A stretch of DNA of 64,000 bases from JAAURB01 sp049647265. GTDB taxonomy: Bacteria > Cyanobacteriota > Cyanobacteriia > Cyanobacteriales > Microcoleaceae. The first letter of the stretch is position 1. Each line of letters opens with the position of its first letter. Below the pieces are notes generated by a model. It saw only the letters and a program-made list of their open reading frames with translations, made no database searches and was not told the origin of the DNA. This document shows, one piece after another, positions 18,985 through 28,189 of the stretch. The position numbers and the translations under genes were made by a program. Location of the stretch: NCBI GenBank assembly GCA_049647265.1, contig JBARXJ010000035.1, positions 62,001 through 126,000 of the forward strand. The letters run 5' to 3'.

Positions 18985-20361
18985 TTAAGTTGCGATTCCA
19001 AGTCCGGCTAAATTCCATTGCAGTTCATCTAGGGGTAAACCCCATCCTAGAGAATAGCGAATGAACAGCACCCCAGTAATTAAACCCACTAATAATAGGG
19101 TAGCAATTAAATCTTGTCCGATGCAGCTTAGTTTTTCTCGCCACAAGCCGAAACTGATGGGAATGTAGAAGGGTAAGTCATTGAAAGCTACAACAATAAT
19201 TGCACCAAAAATTCCCAACTGACTGTAGCCTAAGGGCAATAGGAACAGCATATAGCCGAATTTCAGAAAGTTCCCTAAGGCTGTAAATTTTGGATTACCA
19301 ATGGCATAGAGTGCTTGATCGACGGTAATTGACAAGATTAACGGCCATAAACCCAAGGCAAGGACAGGCAGCATCCAAGACGCTTGACGATAGCGATCGT
19401 CATATAAGCTGAGAATTAAGAGATCTCCAAAGCAAACCAGTCCGGTCACCAGCAATGATAATCCCATCAACAAAAACCAACGTTTGTGCAGGATTTTTTG
19501 CCGTAAGCTTTGTCGATCTAATTCTTGAGCGTATTTGGAAATGACAGGAAAGATGATTTGACGAGACAGGCGTTGTACAATTTGACGGGGTAAATCGGCT
19601 AAGGTAAAGGCGACAACATAAATTCCAAGTAATTCTAATGTAAAGAGTTTTCCGAGAATCAGCCGATCCGCTTGGTTAGCCAGAAACATCATGGCGGTGG
19701 CAACAAACACCCAGACTCCAAAGGAGAGGATTTCTTTGACAGCGGGTTTGTCCCAGGTGAAGCGATTTTGATGGGTGCGATCGAGAAAATGACTCCCCAC
19801 CATCTTTAGCACAGCCGTGATCAGATTTCCGGCCACTAACGCCCAAATACTCGGGCTGAGATAAGCCCAGACCACCATCACAATCAAGCCAATCGCTTGG
19901 ATGACAAATTCAAAGATAGTCAGCTTAGCAACTTGTAGATCTCTGAGCAAAGTTGCCATCGCTGTCGAGTTAAATCCGGTTATAAAGCCCGTCATCCCCA
20001 CTAACGGGACTAACCAGAGTAACCGAGGATCTCCATAAAATTGAGACACTGGCCAGGCAATCAGCCAACACCCCAACCAAATCCAACCACCCCGCAGCCC
20101 TTGTAGAGTCCAGGCTGTATTCAAAAAATCTGGATCTGTTGAACGGGGAGAGCGGATAATACTCGGACGAATACCGATATCGGAAAATAGAATTAAACCC
20201 ATCTGGAATGTATTCACCAGAGCCATTAGACCGAATAACTCTGGGACAAGCAGGCGAGTCAGAATCAGATTACCGACAAATCGTAATCCTTGACTACCGC
20301 CATATCCAACAATTGTCCAGATTGTGCCGTTAACCGCTTGCTTTTTAATAGATGATGACAT
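18985..20361 (-). CDS. Polysaccharide flippase (Wzx/MOP superfamily)
   Basis: A 458-residue membrane protein with about twelve hydrophobic helices. The N-terminus SIKKQAVNGTIWTIVGYGGSQ and the following LTRLLVPELFGLMALVNTF are characteristic of oligosaccharide flippases of the polysaccharide transport family (MOP/MVF superfamily), which move lipid-linked repeat units across the inner membrane. It is the first gene of the minus-strand exopolysaccharide block, preceded by a long AT-rich region that likely carries the promoter. With the Wzy-like protein it forms the core of a Wzx/Wzy-type pathway. Confidence 0.87.
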   Translation of the reverse strand: MSSSIKKQAVNGTIWTIVGYGGSQGLRFVGNLILTRLLVPELFGLMALVNTFQMGLILFSDIGIRPSIIRSPRSTDPDFLNTAWTLQGLRGGWIWLGCWLIAWPVSQFYGDPRLLWLVPLVGMTGFITGFNSTAMATLLRDLQVAKLTIFEFVIQAIGLIVMVVWAYLSPSIWALVAGNLITAVLKMVGSHFLDRTHQNRFTWDKPAVKEILSFGVWVFVATAMMFLANQADRLILGKLFTLELLGIYVVAFTLADLPRQIVQRLSRQIIFPVISKYAQELDRQSLRQKILHKRWFLLMGLSLLVTGLVCFGDLLILSLYDDRYRQASWMLPVLALGLWPLILSITVDQALYAIGNPKFTALGNFLKFGYMLFLLPLGYSQLGIFGAIIVVAFNDLPFYIPISFGLWREKLSCIGQDLIATLLLVGLITGVLFIRYSLGWGLPLDELQWNLAGLGIAT

Positions 20362-21083
20362 GATGACCTTGAGACAAAGGCGTGATGCACTGATTGATAA
20401 TAATTCAAGGAAGTCCCTTAACCGACTGATTATCGGGGTTGTGTTGTGTTGAAATCGTTATATCTTTTGCGATCATTCAATTTCAACTTGATTACACTTA
20501 ATGCTTTGGTCATGCACGCTTTCACCCATAAACTTAGACAATTATACTGCTTCGCATAGTTTAATTCACAACGTTAAACCACAAAATGACATAATTGTGA
20601 GCTTGATCAAAACTTTACATCAGTTTACAGGAATAATCAAGATATATTGTATCTCTATATACTCTTCTATATCTTAATGATTCTCACACGATGGAGGATT
20701 TTAACAAGTCTATCAAATATTTAATATTCAACATTTTGTAAAAAATCAGTGTGACGAGAGTCTATTACAGGCAATTCATTTTAAAGGCTTATTCAAACAG
20801 ATTTCTGTTTCAATAAATGCTGATGTTGTTAAAATTATTCTGTGAGCTCAACAAACAGACTAAAATTTTTCCGGAGATATTAATAAAAGTTTATTATATG
20901 ATTAAAATCCATCCCTTTTTTTAACCGACTCTATCGAAAGACATAGCTCCAATCAATGAATCATTTGTTATATTTATGTCAATAATTCTATCGTTAGAAA
21001 GACGCTATCAATCCATAAGAACTGTTAAATTAGACATACATAAGTAAGAATATTGTTTTTATAAAGTAGGAGATTTAACGATT
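20362..21083. other. AT-rich intergenic region between divergent genes
   Basis: This 722-base stretch separates the exopolysaccharide block (leftward) from the GlsB-like gene (rightward). I see no convincing reading frame or RNA gene. It is very AT-rich in its right half and should hold promoters for both directions. A good ribosome-binding site, AGGAG at 21068-21072, belongs to the rightward gene. Confidence 0.6.
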
Positions 21084-21356
21084 ATGGGAATCTTAGCTTG
21101 GTTAGCACTCGGACTGATTGCCGGAGCTTTAGCAAAATTAATTTATCCTGGACACCAAGGCGGTGGGATTTTTGCAACAATTGGATTAGGAATTTTAGGG
21201 GCGCTTGTTGGGGGTTATTTAGGTCAACTCTTGTTGGGGAGTGGGTCAGCCGCCGCCGCATCGGCTGGAGCTTTGACAATACCCAGTATTATCTTTGCCA
21301 TTTTAGGCGCAATGTTATTAATCTTCATCTGGGGTTTAGTGGTTAAGAGCGCTTAA
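21084..21356 (+). CDS. GlsB/YeaQ/YmgE family membrane protein
   Basis: A 90-residue protein with three hydrophobic, Gly-rich segments: ILAWLALGLIAGALAKLIYP, then GGGIFATIGLGILGALVGGYLG and a C-terminal IIFAILGAMLLIFIWGLV. This is the pattern of the transglycosylase-associated family, small inner-membrane proteins often induced by stress; the biochemical role is unknown. The ATG is preceded by AGGAG eleven bases upstream. It is a single-gene unit ended by a strong hairpin with a T-run. Confidence 0.88.
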   Translation: MGILAWLALGLIAGALAKLIYPGHQGGGIFATIGLGILGALVGGYLGQLLLGSGSAAAASAGALTIPSIIFAILGAMLLIFIWGLVVKSA

Positions 21357-21414
21357 TCCTTTAAAAATTAAATAGTTTTTCTTTAAAGCAACACATTTAA
21401 AGAAGAGATAATAA

Positions 21415-21449
21415 AGGTACATTTTTAGAGAGAAGATGTACCTATTTTT
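21415..21449 (+). terminator. Rho-independent-type terminator
   Basis: The arms AGGTACAT (21415-21422) and ATGTACCT (21436-21443) are perfect inverted repeats with a 13-base loop, followed by ATTTTTAT. It lies 58 bases after the GlsB-like stop codon and just before the convergent gene end at 21462. Confidence 0.7.
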
Positions 21450-21461
21450 ATGAAAATCAAG

Positions 21462-22805
21462 CTAATCTGGATTGATAAGAATTGAAAATCCTTTTGATTT
21501 TTTCTTTTTAGATTTACTCTTAGATTTCGAGCGACTCACCTGAGCCACCGCTTCTTGAAACAAATGATGTAAATGTAACGGCACGCTTGCCATTTCTGAT
21601 AATTGCGGCTCCAGGGGTTTATTATATTCCTGCAACAACGGTTCTAAGTCAGATTCTAAATTAAAATCAGGACGTTCAAGCACTTGTCTGAGTAATGCTT
21701 CTAATTGTGAGGAATAATCGGTTTGCAGTTGCTGCCAAATGTAATAGTTAATGGTATTATCCTTTAAATATTTTTGTACTAAAGCCTCTGCATTCGGTTG
21801 TGTTTCCAAATCTTCTGCTTTTAATACATTCACAAATTGAGTATAAGACGGAATAAACATTTGACCCCAACGCGGATGAGAAAACGCCGTCACATTTTCT
21901 GCTTGTTTAATCTCATTTGGCAATTCAACTTTAGGGGTAATCATCGCTGAATTGGCTTTTTGACTCAAGGCTTGATCGAGTAATTCAGCATCTGCACCCA
22001 CTGCCTCTGCGCCCGCTTTGACTTCTGTGGTATCACTTCCCATCTCTTGGATAATCTCTGACAAAGATTTAGATGGGTCAACTCCGGCTGCTTCTAATTG
22101 TTTTTGAGCCATTTTTTCTTGTAATTCAGCTATTTTTTGATTCAGTTTATAGCCGGGTAAAGTGATTTTATCGGAGCCAAAAAAGTCAACAAATTCCTGA
22201 TGATATTGATAAACAGACTCCCAAGCTTGCTCTAATAGTTCAGGTGCATCACTATACAATGAATCTGGATAGTTTTGTTTAAATTCTCCAATGGCAACCG
22301 CTAACTTGGGCTGACTTAATGATCCTTTTGGCAAACTAGCACCAGAAAACATCCAATTGTCCGGAGTAAGAGGAGATAAACGAGTTAAGATTATTTCGCC
22401 GACTTTCCAACGTTGAATTTCCGACTCAGGGACTTCTAAGGTTGGCATAGCAACATAGTATTTTGCTGTCAGCCAATTAATTAATTTGACTTCACTAGAT
22501 GAAGACTCAATCACTTCAAATAAACCGGTAAAACTTTGCTTCCAGTCTTGAATAATCTGACGTTCATCTGAAGATAAATGATCGCAATCTTCTAAAAATA
22601 AATCAATCGGTGTTTTATTCTCTACCTTGCCTTCTGTTAGAAAAGTATCAACCACTAAGTTTTGTTGTCGAATGTCTTGGCGGTCGCGACTTCCCTGGGC
22701 GGCAGCATACTTTTCTAAGGCAACAGCAAGCTCGTCTTCTGCATCGTAGACAAAATCAACCAGTTGTTGCTTGAGTTGAATGGCTTGCTCTAAAGTTGCA
22801 CTCAT
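21462..22805 (-). CDS. Conserved hypothetical protein with basic C-terminal tail
   Basis: A 447-residue soluble protein I do not recognise. It is acidic and largely helical, with no signal peptide or membrane segment. The middle has Gln/Glu-rich helices (about 225-250), and the end is a striking Ser-Lys stretch (SRSKSKSKSKKKKSKGF, about 423-439) that could bind nucleic acid or membrane. Coding character is clear over its length and it has its own promoter region (132 bp to the next gene). It faces the GlsB-like gene convergently. No function is proposed. Confidence 0.75.
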   Translation of the reverse strand: MSATLEQAIQLKQQLVDFVYDAEDELAVALEKYAAAQGSRDRQDIRQQNLVVDTFLTEGKVENKTPIDLFLEDCDHLSSDERQIIQDWKQSFTGLFEVIESSSSEVKLINWLTAKYYVAMPTLEVPESEIQRWKVGEIILTRLSPLTPDNWMFSGASLPKGSLSQPKLAVAIGEFKQNYPDSLYSDAPELLEQAWESVYQYHQEFVDFFGSDKITLPGYKLNQKIAELQEKMAQKQLEAAGVDPSKSLSEIIQEMGSDTTEVKAGAEAVGADAELLDQALSQKANSAMITPKVELPNEIKQAENVTAFSHPRWGQMFIPSYTQFVNVLKAEDLETQPNAEALVQKYLKDNTINYYIWQQLQTDYSSQLEALLRQVLERPDFNLESDLEPLLQEYNKPLEPQLSEMASVPLHLHHLFQEAVAQVSRSKSKSKSKKKKSKGFSILINPD

Positions 22806-22937
22806 TGAGAATTTCGCTAACTTAAAATGAATGTGAATATCTTACTCTAACTTAAGGAATATTTCTTCATCTATAAGATAGATAGATTTTTTTATCTCCT
22901 CTCTCGTTAGATAGACTTGAGCTAATTTTTGATGAAT

Positions 22938-24212
22938 TTACAATTGATGTTTAAACAGCAGTGCCGTTTGACCAATACATCGTTGTTTAACAGGACGAGA
23001 TTTCCAATTCTGCAAACAAATACACTGACTTTTTGTGAAGGCATTTTCAAAAAATTGTGTAATATCATCTCTTAACTGAGGTTGAGAAGTTGAAAGATTT
23101 AATTCATCATTTAATAAAAAACTACGAGGATCAACATTTCCACTGCCAATCACCACCCATTTTTGATCGACTAACATGACTTTACTATGCATCATACTGG
23201 GTTGATACTCATAAATATTAACTTGATTTAATAGCAGATCTTTATACATTTCTCGGGCAGCATAATAAACATAATTCTTGTCATTACTTGGCCCCATGGT
23301 TAAAATTCTAACATCTACACCTCGTCTTTTCGCTTCAATTAAAAGTTGACGAGTATTGGTTTGAGGGATAAAGTAAGGACTCCCAATCCAAAGTTGTTTT
23401 TGTGCTGCCTGAATCATCACTTGAGAAAGCGCACGAATAGCAGAATCGCGATGAGAAGGAGCCTCTCCTGGAGTAATTAAGACCAAGGGTTGATGAGTTG
23501 CAACAGAATGAGATAAGGATTGATCTGCTAAATCAGCCGTGCCGTCACAGTCTAACCAATGCTGAATAAAAATACTCTGAAGATGAGGCACAATACTTCC
23601 TTGAAATCGAACTTCAAAGTCTAACCAAGGTTCAGTATCATTCTGTTCTTCTACTCCATCCCAATCATCCGAAATTCCCGCCCCTCCGATTAATACCGTT
23701 TCATCATCTATTATTAAGAGTTTTCGATGATTTCGCTTTAAATTATCTGTCGGTGCGCGCCAACTAAAACGATTAAAAAACCGAATTTCTACCCCTGCTA
23801 GTTTTAATTGATGCCAATATTTTTTAGGGATTTTATGGCTGCCGTGACTATCTGCAATTAGTTGAACTTTGACCCCGGCAAGGGCACGTTCTGTTAATGC
23901 CATTGCAAACAAATCTGCTCGTTTTCCTGGAGTCATTTTATAGGTTTCAAACTGAATTAAGCGCTTTGCAGAACGTATCGCTTCTAAGCGTGCGGTTTGA
24001 ATGGCTTCAGCTTGTAACCAAAACCCTGTATTTTCAGCCTGACTCAGTCTAGAATCTGATAAACCGGCAAGGGTAAAAGCAAAATTGGATGCTGTCGGTT
24101 CAGGTACATTATAAATTTTATAGTGGAGTTTGCGGCGAAATACTCCTTTTAAATATAAAACTAATAAAACACCCAATCCAATTCCTAACAGCAGCCATCC
24201 GAGGCTAATCAT
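22938..24212 (-). CDS. Phospholipase D/cardiolipin synthase-like protein
   Basis: A 424-residue protein with one N-terminal membrane anchor (1-22) and two HKD motifs of the PLD superfamily: NHRKLLIIDDETVLIGGAGI (near 162) and MHSKVMLVDQKWVVIGSGN (near 343). Two HKD domains in one chain with an N-terminal anchor match cardiolipin synthase-type enzymes, which transfer phosphatidyl groups at the inner membrane. It carries one membrane helix where classical Cls has two, so another PLD-type activity remains possible. It is monocistronic by spacing. Confidence 0.85.
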   Translation of the reverse strand: MISLGWLLLGIGLGVLLVLYLKGVFRRKLHYKIYNVPEPTASNFAFTLAGLSDSRLSQAENTGFWLQAEAIQTARLEAIRSAKRLIQFETYKMTPGKRADLFAMALTERALAGVKVQLIADSHGSHKIPKKYWHQLKLAGVEIRFFNRFSWRAPTDNLKRNHRKLLIIDDETVLIGGAGISDDWDGVEEQNDTEPWLDFEVRFQGSIVPHLQSIFIQHWLDCDGTADLADQSLSHSVATHQPLVLITPGEAPSHRDSAIRALSQVMIQAAQKQLWIGSPYFIPQTNTRQLLIEAKRRGVDVRILTMGPSNDKNYVYYAAREMYKDLLLNQVNIYEYQPSMMHSKVMLVDQKWVVIGSGNVDPRSFLLNDELNLSTSQPQLRDDITQFFENAFTKSQCICLQNWKSRPVKQRCIGQTALLFKHQL

Positions 24213-24405
24213 ATTAAACTATATATTGATATTTGCTACTCTAATCACAATATAGCAAAGTCAGGGATAAATTCAAATTTCTCAATCAAATATCCTTCCC
24301 ATATCTAAATCTGCTCAATCTCTGAGAGGACAGCACTATTTAAACTGAGAAGGAACAATGATTTAATGAGGCAGAGTAAGACGATGTATGAGCGATAGAG
24401 AAAGC

Positions 24406-24594
24406 CTATTTGCCATCAATTTTATCTTTAGCTGCTTGCTTAATATTCTCAACGGTATGTTGAGCCGCCGCCTCGGCTTGCTTCGCTTGACCTTCTGCTT
24501 GCTGTTTCGGATCTCCGGTAACCTCTCCCATCATTTCAGCCACTTTACCTTCGATATTTTTCAAGGTTGCGTCTACTTTTTTCTCAATACTCAT
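24406..24594 (-). CDS. CsbD family stress protein
   Basis: A 62-residue hydrophilic helical protein, MSIEKKVDATLKNIEGKVAE then GEVTGDPKQQAEGQAKQAEA. This is the standard CsbD-like composition and motif order. These small proteins are induced by general stress in bacteria; the molecular function is unknown. AGGAG lies 8 bases before the ATG. It stands alone between the PLD-like gene and the MATE transporter. Confidence 0.88.
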   Translation of the reverse strand: MSIEKKVDATLKNIEGKVAEMMGEVTGDPKQQAEGQAKQAEAAAQHTVENIKQAAKDKIDGK

Positions 24595-24791
24595 GTTACT
24601 ATAACTCCTAGATAAAACAATTAAAAAAGACTAAATAGTAAGACTTTCACTAAACAATAAAGTAGGTTTTGATCAAAAACATCTATCACGAGAAAGAGTT
24701 CAAGAGAATTAATTTTATATCTAAAGATAGAGAAAACCGTCAATTTATTATTGTTACCGCCTATCTTTAGGTAAATTCATAAGAAAAGTAA

Positions 24792-26171
24792 TTATCGATG
24801 ATCTTTAACAGTAGAGGCTTGAAGCAACTCAAGTTCTAAAGTTTGATTAATTTTACATATATTCTGAGTCCAGATAAATGTTCCGACTCCGACGGCAAAG
24901 TTGGCGATACAAGCAGCGAGAAAAACACCCATTATCCCTAAAACTAAGCTGCCAAGATACGCTAACGGAATATAAAGAAAGATCATTCGCGTTAAAGTCA
25001 TGATTAAGGCTGGAATTGGTTTTCCTAAGGCATTAAATCCAGCGTTTCCGACTAGAAAAACACCTTGTGCGCCATAACTGAGGGGAACAAGTCTGAGGTA
25101 TTGAGTTGCAGTTGCAACAACTTCTGGGTTACTATCAAAGCGAGTAATCATCCAGGGTGCAGCCAGCCAAAGAATAATGGCTAAAAAGAGTCCCCATCCT
25201 AAACAAAAGATAAACGATAAACGTAGGGCTAAATTCACTCTAGCATATTGTTTAGCACCCCAATTTTGCCCAACAAACGGCCCGATTGTGGCTGAAAGTG
25301 CCATCAAAACAATCAGAGAAAACGCTTCAATCCGAGAAGAAATTCCAAAACCCGCCACCGTTTCTGAGCCGTATTGAGCCAGTAAGCTAGTAATAATACC
25401 GATGGAAATTGGCGTAATAATATTAGTTCCGGCAGCCGGTAAACCGACTTTGAGAATTTCTTTCCAGCAACCCCAAACTTGCTTAAAACAAGATAGACTC
25501 CAGAGAATCATTCGTTCTCGATAATGAAGTACTAATAATGATGTAACTAATGTGATTGAGCGAGCAATAACAGTTGCAAATGCAGCACCTTTTAAACCGA
25601 GTGCAGGAATGTTACCCCAGCCAAAAATTAGTAACGGATCTAACCCAATATTAACTAAAGCTGCAAACGTCATAATTAAGCTGGGAATTTTAGTATCTCC
25701 AGCCGCTCTAATAGCACTATTTCCTACCATGGGAACCACTAAAAAAATCATTCCTAAATACCAAATTTCCATGTATTCATGAATGAAAGGAAATAACTGA
25801 GGCGGTGCTCCCAAAAGTTTAAATAATGGATCGATTGTTAATAATCCAAAAACAATAAATACCCCAACAATTAATACAGATAATGTTAAACTATTGGTGG
25901 TTAGATGCTTAACTTTATCGCGATCGCCTTCTCCAATTGCCCGCGCAATGACAGAGGAAGCACCAATTCCTAAGCCAATTGCTAGGCTACCGAATACCAT
26001 CACAACTGGGAAAGTAAAGCTCATCGCTGCCAGTTGAGCGGTTCCCAATTGACCTACAAAATAAGTGTCAACTAAGTTAAATGCAATAACAGCAAATACA
26101 CCCCAAACCATGGGTAGTGTGAGTTTTAAGAGCTGCCCTCCAACAGATCCCTGGGTGAGTTGATATCTCAT
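24792..26171 (-). CDS. MATE family efflux transporter
   Basis: A 459-residue protein with twelve predicted membrane helices in two similar halves. The start (LTQGSVGGQLLKLTLPMVWG) and the following VDTYFVGQLGTAQLAAMSFTFP are typical of MATE transporters of the DinF/NorM superfamily, which export cationic drugs or metabolites in exchange for Na+ or H+. The usual length of the family is 440-470. Its substrate cannot be told. The 262-bp gap to the divergent AI-2E gene presumably carries both promoters. Confidence 0.92.
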   Translation of the reverse strand: MRYQLTQGSVGGQLLKLTLPMVWGVFAVIAFNLVDTYFVGQLGTAQLAAMSFTFPVVMVFGSLAIGLGIGASSVIARAIGEGDRDKVKHLTTNSLTLSVLIVGVFIVFGLLTIDPLFKLLGAPPQLFPFIHEYMEIWYLGMIFLVVPMVGNSAIRAAGDTKIPSLIMTFAALVNIGLDPLLIFGWGNIPALGLKGAAFATVIARSITLVTSLLVLHYRERMILWSLSCFKQVWGCWKEILKVGLPAAGTNIITPISIGIITSLLAQYGSETVAGFGISSRIEAFSLIVLMALSATIGPFVGQNWGAKQYARVNLALRLSFIFCLGWGLFLAIILWLAAPWMITRFDSNPEVVATATQYLRLVPLSYGAQGVFLVGNAGFNALGKPIPALIMTLTRMIFLYIPLAYLGSLVLGIMGVFLAACIANFAVGVGTFIWTQNICKINQTLELELLQASTVKDHR

Positions 26172-26433
26172 GATTTGATAGTGATAAGGTTACGTTAGAT
26201 CTGTTTCATACCGTAACATAATATCATTAAATTTTGTAAAAAAAGTCTTGTCATCGATAAGTTGGCGTTTATTTTGTTAATTAAAATTCTAGAGAATAAA
26301 AATTACTTCTATAGATAGATGGCGAGTGGTTAACATTCATCTAGTATACGGTAACTTCACGATCAACCCATAATAAAAAAAAGTTTATTTGAAATTTGTT
26401 GATTTTTAATCGTTATTGTAATTTCTTAAATGT

Positions 26434-27462
26434 ATGACACTCGCTAAATGGATCGGGGTAATTGTTTTTGCTGTTTCATTATATATTGTTTCGCGAATTA
26501 GCCAAGTGCTTTTACTGGCTTTTGTTGCCATCACCGCTGCGACTGCAATTAATCGTTTAGTTCGTCAATTTCAAAAATTAGGAATCAAACGAATCATTGG
26601 GGTGATTATTTCAGTTGTGGGACTTTTAGTAATCTTAGGAGGCTGTATTGCTCTTGTCATTCCTGCTTTAGCAACACAATGGTCTGAACTACTTCAACAA
26701 GTGATAATTGCCGTTAATCAGCTTGAAGTTTGGTACAGTAACTTTAGAGGGACTATACCCAATCGGTTTATTGACGGGATGAGTAGTCCGAGTGGTTTAA
26801 TTCAGCAATTGTCTAATTCTGCCTCTCAATGGTTTAGCCAATTTTATACTTTTTTCTCTGCTTCTCTTGGCACATTACTCAATACAGTTTTAATCATTGC
26901 CTTGACCGTTATGTTGTTGAGTAATCCTCAACCGTATCGAAAGGGATTTATCTTACTATTTCCTTCTTTTTATCGTCAACGAGTCGATGAAATTCTACAA
27001 GAATGTGAACATAATTTAGTCGGGTCTGTCTTAGGTCTACTGTTTAATATGGCTGTGATTACAATCCTCAGTGGCATCGGATTGTGGATACTCGGGGTTA
27101 AGTTAGCATTTGCCAATGCATTAATTGCAGGTTTCTTAACCTTTATTCCCAATATCGGCCCAGCGGTAAGTGTGATTCCACCTGCATTACTGGCGCTTTT
27201 AGATGCACCTTGGAAGGTACTCGCAGTGATTATTTTATATGTTCTTATCCAACAAATTGAAAGTAATATTTTAACGCCTTTAGTCATGCAAAATAATGTT
27301 TCTCTTTTACCTGCAATTACTTTAATTTCTCAAGTTATCTTTGCTTCATTTTTCGGATTCTTAGGCTTATTACTGGCAATTCCACTCGTTGCTGTATTAC
27401 AAGTTTGGTTTAAAGAGCTGTTGATTCACGATATTCTCAACCAAATGAAGGAACCTTCTTAG
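26434..27462 (+). CDS. AI-2E family transporter (PerM/YdiK type)
   Basis: A 342-residue membrane protein with an N-terminal pair of helices, a hydrophilic segment (about 85-130) and a C-terminal bundle containing GFLTFIPNIGPAVSVIPPALLALL and QQIESNILTPLVMQNNVSL, the hallmark sequences of the AI-2E transporter family. Members export diverse small molecules or act as Na+/H+ antiporters, so the family name should not be read as proof of autoinducer transport. The gene is followed by a heptamer repeat array. Confidence 0.9.
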   Translation: MTLAKWIGVIVFAVSLYIVSRISQVLLLAFVAITAATAINRLVRQFQKLGIKRIIGVIISVVGLLVILGGCIALVIPALATQWSELLQQVIIAVNQLEVWYSNFRGTIPNRFIDGMSSPSGLIQQLSNSASQWFSQFYTFFSASLGTLLNTVLIIALTVMLLSNPQPYRKGFILLFPSFYRQRVDEILQECEHNLVGSVLGLLFNMAVITILSGIGLWILGVKLAFANALIAGFLTFIPNIGPAVSVIPPALLALLDAPWKVLAVIILYVLIQQIESNILTPLVMQNNVSLLPAITLISQVIFASFFGFLGLLLAIPLVAVLQVWFKELLIHDILNQMKEPS

Positions 27463-27549
27463 CCAAATTGTAAAACGACGCAATCTTGTTAAATTTTCCT
27501 AAAGTGACACAACAGGGATAGTTATTGGTTATTAGTAATAAAGTTGAGT

Positions 27550-27710
27550 CTAAAAACTAACAACTAAAAACTAACAACTAAAAACTAAAAACTAACAACT
27601 AAAAACTAACAACTAAAAACTAAAAACTAAAAACTAAAAACTAAAAACTAAAAACTAAAAACTAAAAACTAAAAACTAAAAACTAAAAACTAAAAACTAA
27701 AAACTAAAAA
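27550..27710 (+). repeat. Heptanucleotide tandem array (CTAAAAA)x23
   Basis: Twenty-three consecutive 7-bp units. Nineteen read CTAAAAA and four near the left end read CTAACAA, so array ageing is visible at one side and homogenisation at the other. It matches the class of short tandemly repeated repetitive sequences known from filamentous cyanobacteria. A second array of the same unit in the opposite orientation lies at 32949-33039. Confidence 0.95.
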
Positions 27711-27734
27711 GAGATGCTCATCTTGAACATCTCC
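27704..27734 (-). terminator. Terminator of the 51-aa gene
   Basis: On the minus strand the stem GGAGATG/CATCTC (27728-27734 with 27711-27716) closes an 11-base loop and is followed directly by TTTTTAGTTTTT. The T-run is supplied by the heptamer array, so the array doubles as the terminator's T tract. Confidence 0.6.
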
Positions 27735-27780
27735 TTCTTTGTTATTAAAACAGTAAACTGCTCTAAATTATAAAGACAAT

Positions 27781-27936
27781 TTATAGCTTTTCCATTTCAC
27801 TTTCTAAAGCGCGAACTAAATTTTCATCTCCCTTCGCTTTTGCAACGGCTAAGCGATGTTCTAAACGTTTTTGAATATTAGAACGATGAACTTCAGATAA
27901 TTTATTAACAGTTTGACGACGGCTTTTGTTAATCAT
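27781..27936 (-). CDS. Small basic helical protein (51 aa)
   Basis: A 51-codon frame from ATG at 27936 to TAA at 27781. The peptide begins MINKSRRQTVNKLSEVHRSN, continues IQKRLEHRLAVAKAKGDENL and ends VRALESEMEKL. It is highly charged and wholly helical, with the regular hydrophobic spacing of a short coiled coil. It has its own terminator just downstream and about 250 bp of upstream space. Codon use resembles the neighbours. I recognise no family with certainty; small cyanobacterial proteins of this look are common and uncharacterised. Confidence 0.6.
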   Translation of the reverse strand: MINKSRRQTVNKLSEVHRSNIQKRLEHRLAVAKAKGDENLVRALESEMEKL

Positions 27937-28189
27937 GGATTTTTAAAGTGATTTATTTTGCTTATCTTCAGTATAACGGGTTTATATCAAAAAGTACGCC
28001 TTGTTACCAAAAACTTAAGAAATTGTAACTTTCGATACGGTTTCTCTCTAGCTATAGTGCTGAGTATTTTTACGCATTAATCTCTGTTGACAAAATAATA
28101 CTCCGCTTCACTCTATCCCAACTCAGGTAGTCCCAACCTTTAAGGGGGTAAGATTGGGAACTTATTGCTACATATACCAATCAATCAAC

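Noticed and set aside
27550..27710. Regular repeats considered as a CRISPR array
   Set aside because: Units are 7 bp with no spacers and no cas genes nearby; this is a simple tandem repeat.
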